From Flavobacterium fontis (lineage in GTDB: Bacteria; Bacteroidota; Bacteroidia; Flavobacteriales; Flavobacteriaceae), in contig NZ_FQVQ01000001.1 of the NCBI RefSeq assembly GCF_900129405.1, positions 186,001 to 250,000 on the forward strand: DNA of 64,000 nucleotides, given 5' to 3'. Positions 60,812-64,000 of this stretch are shown here, in pieces. The stretch's first letter is position 1. Each line of letters opens with the position of its first letter. The notes under the pieces were generated by a model. That model saw only the letters and a program-made list of their open reading frames with translations. It ran no database searches and was not told the DNA's origin. The position numbers were made by a program, and so were the translations under genes.

Positions 60812-62013
60812 AGTTTTTTAGACAACTCATTTATCACAGAACTTATCTTTTTATCTGCTACTTCTGCATAATATTCTTGTGTAATACTTATTTTAGAATG
60901 GCCGAGCAATTTGGAAACTACCTCTATAGAAACATCGTTGTACAATAGTATTGTTGACGCAAATGTTTTGCGAGCTACGTGATGCGTAAGGTTTTTGTTA
61001 ATTCCAATAATAAAAGCAATTTCTTTTAAGTAAGAATTGAACTTTTGATTCGAAATAAGATTAAAAACAAGTTCAGAGTTTTCATTCTGGTATTTTTCCA
61101 TTATTTCAATTGCTTTAGGAAGCATAGGAATGGATAAGTTTCCTTGGGTTTTTTCTCTTTTAATTTTTATCCATAGGTTATTGTCAAAACTTACAGAAAT
61201 ATTTTCTTTTTTTAAGTTAGCCATTTCATTGTAAGGAAGTCCGGTGTAACAACAGAATATGAATAAATCTCGAATCTTTTCAAGACGCTCTTGATGGAAT
61301 ATGTGACTTTCTATTTTATTAAGCTCCTCATGTGAAAGATACACTATAGTTTTGTTTACTCTTTTTGCTTTGTGTCCTTGAAACATTAGAGAGTCAATGA
61401 ATTTTTCATCATATGCTAATTTAAATATGCCTTTAAGACGTTGAATTACTTTGTTAATAGTAACTTGTGATTGTCTTTTTTCAGTCTTTAAAAAGTACTC
61501 AAAATCATCCAAAAAGAACTTGTCAACTTTGTTAAGTTCAATGTCTTTTTTTTGAAACTTCCATTCAATAAAACTTTTGACATCATTTAAAACATAATTA
61601 AACTTTTTCCAAGTTGAATCTTTGATTTCGATGTCTATTAACTTTTTTTTCTTTTCTAAATAGGATTCAAAATACGAGATTAATCCTTTTTCTTTTTTTG
61701 GAGTTTCTCCTTTGAAAATTAAGATGACATCTTCCAACGTAAATGACTTTTCTTGTACTTTAAGCAATAAAAAAGCCTGATTCAATTTGTTTTTGATCAG
61801 GCTTAATTCACTATTAATGAAATCATTTTCTTGATTGGGAGGATGTACATTTTGATTCTTGCGATTCCATGATTCTGGAATAATAAAAATTCCTGTGGAA
61901 AATTCTATTTTTTCATCATTATATCGTAATCGACATTTAATGACACATTTCCCATTTTTGTTCAATCTATAGAACATGGGAATGAAATTGATTTTTATTG
62001 GCTTGTAGTTCAT
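60808..62013 (-). CDS. Tyrosine recombinase/integrase of the element
   Basis: 401 aa from the ATG 62011-62013 (MNYKPIKINFIPMF); the frame is open 27 bp further, but that start lies in the hairpin. Phage integrase SAM-like N-domain, then the catalytic domain with CCYTGLPYNEMANLKKENI (first Arg region), KTQGNLSIPMLP, HHVARKTFASTILLYNDVSIEVVSKLLGHSKISITQEYYAEV (HxxR, LGH, nucleophile Tyr). Typical of Bacteroidota integrative elements. It should move this element by site-specific recombination. Confidence 0.92.
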   Translation of the reverse strand: MNYKPIKINFIPMFYRLNKNGKCVIKCRLRYNDEKIEFSTGIFIIPESWNRKNQNVHPPNQENDFINSELSLIKNKLNQAFLLLKVQEKSFTLEDVILIFKGETPKKEKGLISYFESYLEKKKKLIDIEIKDSTWKKFNYVLNDVKSFIEWKFQKKDIELNKVDKFFLDDFEYFLKTEKRQSQVTINKVIQRLKGIFKLAYDEKFIDSLMFQGHKAKRVNKTIVYLSHEELNKIESHIFHQERLEKIRDLFIFCCYTGLPYNEMANLKKENISVSFDNNLWIKIKREKTQGNLSIPMLPKAIEIMEKYQNENSELVFNLISNQKFNSYLKEIAFIIGINKNLTHHVARKTFASTILLYNDVSIEVVSKLLGHSKISITQEYYAEVADKKISSVINELSKKL

Positions 62014-62031
62014 AGATTTTGATTTAAATGA

Positions 62032-62055
62032 AAAAACCACCTTCGGGTGGTTTTG
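62032..62055 (-). terminator. Hairpin ahead of the integrase gene
   Basis: ACAAAACCACC-cgaa-GGTGGTTTTTT on the minus strand; it ends transcription from the upstream toxin/immunity genes before the integrase. Confidence 0.8.
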
Positions 62056-62192
62056 TATTGCAGTTATGACTTAATTATCTACTACCACCCGAAAGGATTG
62101 ACTTCGTCGAATTTCATTTCGCGCGGGAGCTGGGCTCACCAAAAAGAAGTTCAAGGATTTTTTTAACAACAATATTGCAGCTCTATAAAGCA
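62056..62192. other. Junction between integrase and right-edge genes
   Basis: 137 bp with no gene. It contains a second CTACCACCCG stretch echoing the hairpin and, on the minus strand, a short frame ending ...MKFDEVNPFGW, which may be a tail remnant. It is the most likely place for the element's right attachment site, but I could not see a matching direct repeat. Confidence 0.4.
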
Positions 62193-62212
62193 AAAGCCCG
62201 GACTTGCCGGGC
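62193..62212 (-). terminator. Terminator after 62220-62639
   Basis: GCCCGG-caagt-CCGGGCTTTTGC on the minus strand. Confidence 0.8.
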
Positions 62213-62219
62213 TTCTGTT

Positions 62220-62639
62220 TTATTCAAATTGTAGTTCGTTAAAATGCTTCAAACATAATCGAAGCTCTTTTGCCTCTTTCAATAATTTCCGCTCTATTTC
62301 ATTCTTTGGATTGTACTTGGCAAAATATTCAGCGTTCAAATTGATTTCCTCCTTACTTGCTTTTGCTATTACCAGCCGATTAAGCTGCTTTAAATGCAGC
62401 GATTTTGTTTTATCGTCATAGTCCGGCAATTTTCCATTCTGCAACACAAAAACAATGACCTCCAAATGGTCTTCTATGTTTTCGTAAGAAACAGAAACAA
62501 CCCTATCTCTATCCTTAAATTCAACATCGTAAAAAGCATTTCCGTTAATAGTTTCATTTACTTTACTAAAACCAAATTCGGTTTCAAGAAAAGAGTAAAA
62601 CAACTTTACGGCTTCTGTATATTCCTTTCGTTCTATCAT
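62220..62639 (-). CDS. Probable immunity protein
   Basis: 139 aa, acidic, mixed alpha/beta (AVKLFYSFLETEFGFSKVNE, FYDVEFKDRDRVVSVSYENIEDHLEVIVFVLQNG). I do not recognise the family. It overlaps the upstream toxin-like gene by 4 bp (ATGA), the arrangement expected for the cognate immunity gene. Function by context only. Confidence 0.55.
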   Translation of the reverse strand: MIERKEYTEAVKLFYSFLETEFGFSKVNETINGNAFYDVEFKDRDRVVSVSYENIEDHLEVIVFVLQNGKLPDYDDKTKSLHLKQLNRLVIAKASKEEINLNAEYFAKYNPKNEIERKLLKEAKELRLCLKHFNELQFE

Positions 62640-63208
62640 GGTTTTATAACTTGAAATACGTTAGGATGAAGCTTTAAATAATTTCTCATCATATTTTGCT
62701 CCATCTGATAGAAGATACTCGGATTGGCTCTCGTAGCATCAAGTCCAATATCTAAAATTGGCCTACCACTTCTCATTTGCTGCAAAATCCATTGTCGGTT
62801 ATAAGTCATCATTTGACTTGTAACTTGGTAAGCAGTGCCCGTAAATTTTGGCATATCATTTAAAATCACCGACCCCTCACGTTTAGCAGCTTCCATGCTA
62901 ACACGCTTCATTCCTTCTCCAATAATTGTCTGTCCCCCCTTAGCGGCAACACTCACCACACCTGCAAAAACTTCATGATCCAGTCGTACCACTTTAGCTG
63001 AAAGAAATTGACTTAGCCCATCAGTAAGATCGGCTTTTTCCCAAAATGAATTTTCAATTCCATCATAAGTATAGACTTCTGAAATGCCACTATGATGATC
63101 TTGACCAAAAATGATTGGATTTGCCGAAACAGGTATGATGCTAACCTGAAAAAATGTTAATAGAATGATTAATATTCTCGCGATCAATTTGATCATTTCA
63201 AAGCTCAT
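62636..63208 (-). CDS. Probable polymorphic-toxin C-terminal domain protein
   Basis: 190 aa. It opens with a hydrophobic segment (MSFEMIKLIARILIILLTFFQVSIIPVSA). The second half resembles Rhs/polymorphic toxin ends: GGQTIIGEGMKRVSMEAAKREGSVIL, YNRQWILQQMRSGRPILDIGLD, then a C-terminal helix and ...FQVIKP. No repeats or PAAR/Rhs core precede it, so it is either a fragment split off from a large toxin or a small free toxin. Followed by its probable immunity gene; preceded, with an 11-bp overlap, by 63198-63572. Confidence 0.55.
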   Translation of the reverse strand: MSFEMIKLIARILIILLTFFQVSIIPVSANPIIFGQDHHSGISEVYTYDGIENSFWEKADLTDGLSQFLSAKVVRLDHEVFAGVVSVAAKGGQTIIGEGMKRVSMEAAKREGSVILNDMPKFTGTAYQVTSQMMTYNRQWILQQMRSGRPILDIGLDATRANPSIFYQMEQNMMRNYLKLHPNVFQVIKP

Positions 63209-63572
63209 AATGACTATAAATTGTTTTACTCATATCTTCAAAGAAGTAAATTCGATTCCCTTCTATTTTATCAAGAAAAATCAAATCTTTTATTTTACTC
63301 AAATATTCCACTTCAAGTGTATTTGCATTTATCCTTGCCAACTTGAACCCCGTTCCTAAAAACTTTTTGACATGAGCTGGTACGTATACAAATTCATCTT
63401 TGCAAATAGCCGGGCCTCCATAACGACCTTCTACTATTTTTCCATTAATTGACAGACTTCCAACTTCTGGACCTCCTTGGGAAATTTCTATTAAATCGGA
63501 ATATGCTATGTCAACATCTCCGATCTTCTTTTTTATAACAAATTGGATTGGATCTTCGAACCTACTCATCAT
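63198..63572 (-). CDS. Probable immunity protein
   Basis: 124 aa, beta-rich (SLSINGKIVEGRYGGPAICKDEFVYVPAH and LEVEYLSKIKDLIFLDKIEGNRIYFFED). No family recognised. It overlaps the upstream toxin-end gene by 4 bp and the next gene by 11 bp. By position it is the immunity gene of the protein at 63569-64000. Confidence 0.55.
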   Translation of the reverse strand: MMSRFEDPIQFVIKKKIGDVDIAYSDLIEISQGGPEVGSLSINGKIVEGRYGGPAICKDEFVYVPAHVKKFLGTGFKLARINANTLEVEYLSKIKDLIFLDKIEGNRIYFFEDMSKTIYSHYEL

Positions 63573-64000
63573 CGGATTAGTTTAGAGGATTGATTAATTA
63601 CACTTCTAGACGGAACAATAAATTGGAATGAACCACCAGGGTATCTCCATCCTTGTGGACCTATGATTCCGAACTTAATTGGTGTGCCTTTAGGAATTAC
63701 ACCGGTCGTATACTGAGTTAGGGGATTCCATGCTGGTTTTATAGCTCCAAATGTTCTGTTAGCAAACTGACTAGTCCCTATCCTTGCTCCCCAAAAATCA
63801 GGTTTTCCAAGGCTCATATTGCCGAATCTTTGCACTGGGATGTTGAAAGGTGTATTTACTGTAAACCCTCTAAATAAGAATCCATCAGCTGTGGTTACCC
63901 CCTTAGCTGCACCCCATCCTGTTAAAGACTCCCAAAACGCACCAATTCCTTTAAACAAAGCAGAACCAATAAATAGATTTGCAATGGTGTTATCGTCACT
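63569..64000 (-). CDS. C-terminal part of a large polymorphic toxin, truncated by window edge
   Basis: 144 codons visible; the frame is open to the right edge (SDDNTIANLFIGSALFKGIGAFW...), so the start is outside the window. The internal TTG at 63956-63958 is not a convincing start. The end reads YTTGVIPKGTPIKFGIIGPQGWRYPGGSFQFIVPSRS, a pattern seen at the C-terminus of contact-dependent/Rhs-type toxins (P-G-T, GPQ, PGG). The enzymatic class cannot be told from this part. Confidence 0.55.
   Translation of the reverse strand, partial: SDDNTIANLFIGSALFKGIGAFWESLTGWGAAKGVTTADGFLFRGFTVNTPFNIPVQRFGNMSLGKPDFWGARIGTSQFANRTFGAIKPAWNPLTQYTTGVIPKGTPIKFGIIGPQGWRYPGGSFQFIVPSRSVINQSSKLIR

Noticed and set aside
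62056..62192. Right attachment site matching the tRNA fragment at 47701
   Set aside because: Only a short TGGGCTC match is visible, too short to call a direct repeat.

Overview
The window looks like a piece of a Flavobacteriaceae (Bacteroidota) chromosome. Evidence: SusC-type TonB-dependent receptor, type IX secretion (T9SS) C-terminal sorting tails on large secreted proteins, the 'VGINTTNPLSTLDINGN' N-terminus typical of Bacteroidota surface proteins, DUF6705 and DUF3871 proteins, and A-rich leader regions without clear Shine-Dalgarno sites. Ordinary chromosomal blocks (about 4.4-29 kb and 32.5-46.7 kb) have balanced base composition. The left edge (1-4 kb), the 29-32.5 kb pair and the right end (46.7-64 kb) are visibly much richer in A+T and look acquired.

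Layout. 1-4.4 kb: a decayed array of peptidoglycan hydrolases (M15 peptidase, GH19) alternating with small lipoproteins/secreted proteins, resembling effector/immunity cassettes, with recombination scars. 4.4-29 kb: housekeeping and secreted proteins (SDR enzyme, M28 membrane peptidase, two SSBs, CAT-like acetyltransferase, HAD phosphatase, metG, LD-carboxypeptidase, YraN, T9SS metalloprotease, mfd, a globin-like lipoprotein, a duplicated DUF6705 gene, threonine dehydrogenase, Amt). 29.1-32.5 kb: PLD-nuclease/SF2 helicase/DUF3427 plus NUDIX, a probable defence or repair pair. 33-38.5 kb: choice-of-anchor I T9SS protein and M13 peptidase. 38.6-46.3 kb: a LacI-controlled sugar locus (LacI, TonB receptor, secreted glutaredoxin-like protein, SLC45/GPH-type transporter, GH100-like glycosidase, PfkB fructokinase) that reads as a sucrose-uptake and cleavage pathway; two perfect CGAAAACGTTTTCG operators lie between lacI and the receptor, and a third copy lies 30 kb away at 8999.

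46.7-54.5 kb: three tandem copies (one truncated) of a GIY-YIG endonuclease unit carrying tRNA 3'-end remnants, a RadC/JAB protein, then a complete type II CBASS operon (patatin phospholipase, CD-NTase, E1-E2 Cap2, JAB Cap3). Directly downstream, on the same strand, come a Cap15-like 2TM/beta-barrel effector and a diadenylate-cyclase-like (DisA_N) protein with altered active-site motifs, and then several frameshifted gene remnants. This Cap15-like + DAC-like module attached to a two-effector CBASS is the most interesting part of the window.

54.5-62.0 kb: a compact integrated element (tyrosine integrase, divergent Xre-type regulator with a perfect inverted repeat, Sak4-like ATPase, DUF3871, RepA-like ATPase, GIY-YIG/NUMOD endonuclease). 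62.2-64 kb: tightly overlapping genes resembling polymorphic toxin C-termini and immunity proteins, running off the right edge. Intergenic regions of the chromosomal part carry striking directional short-repeat arrays of several different units.
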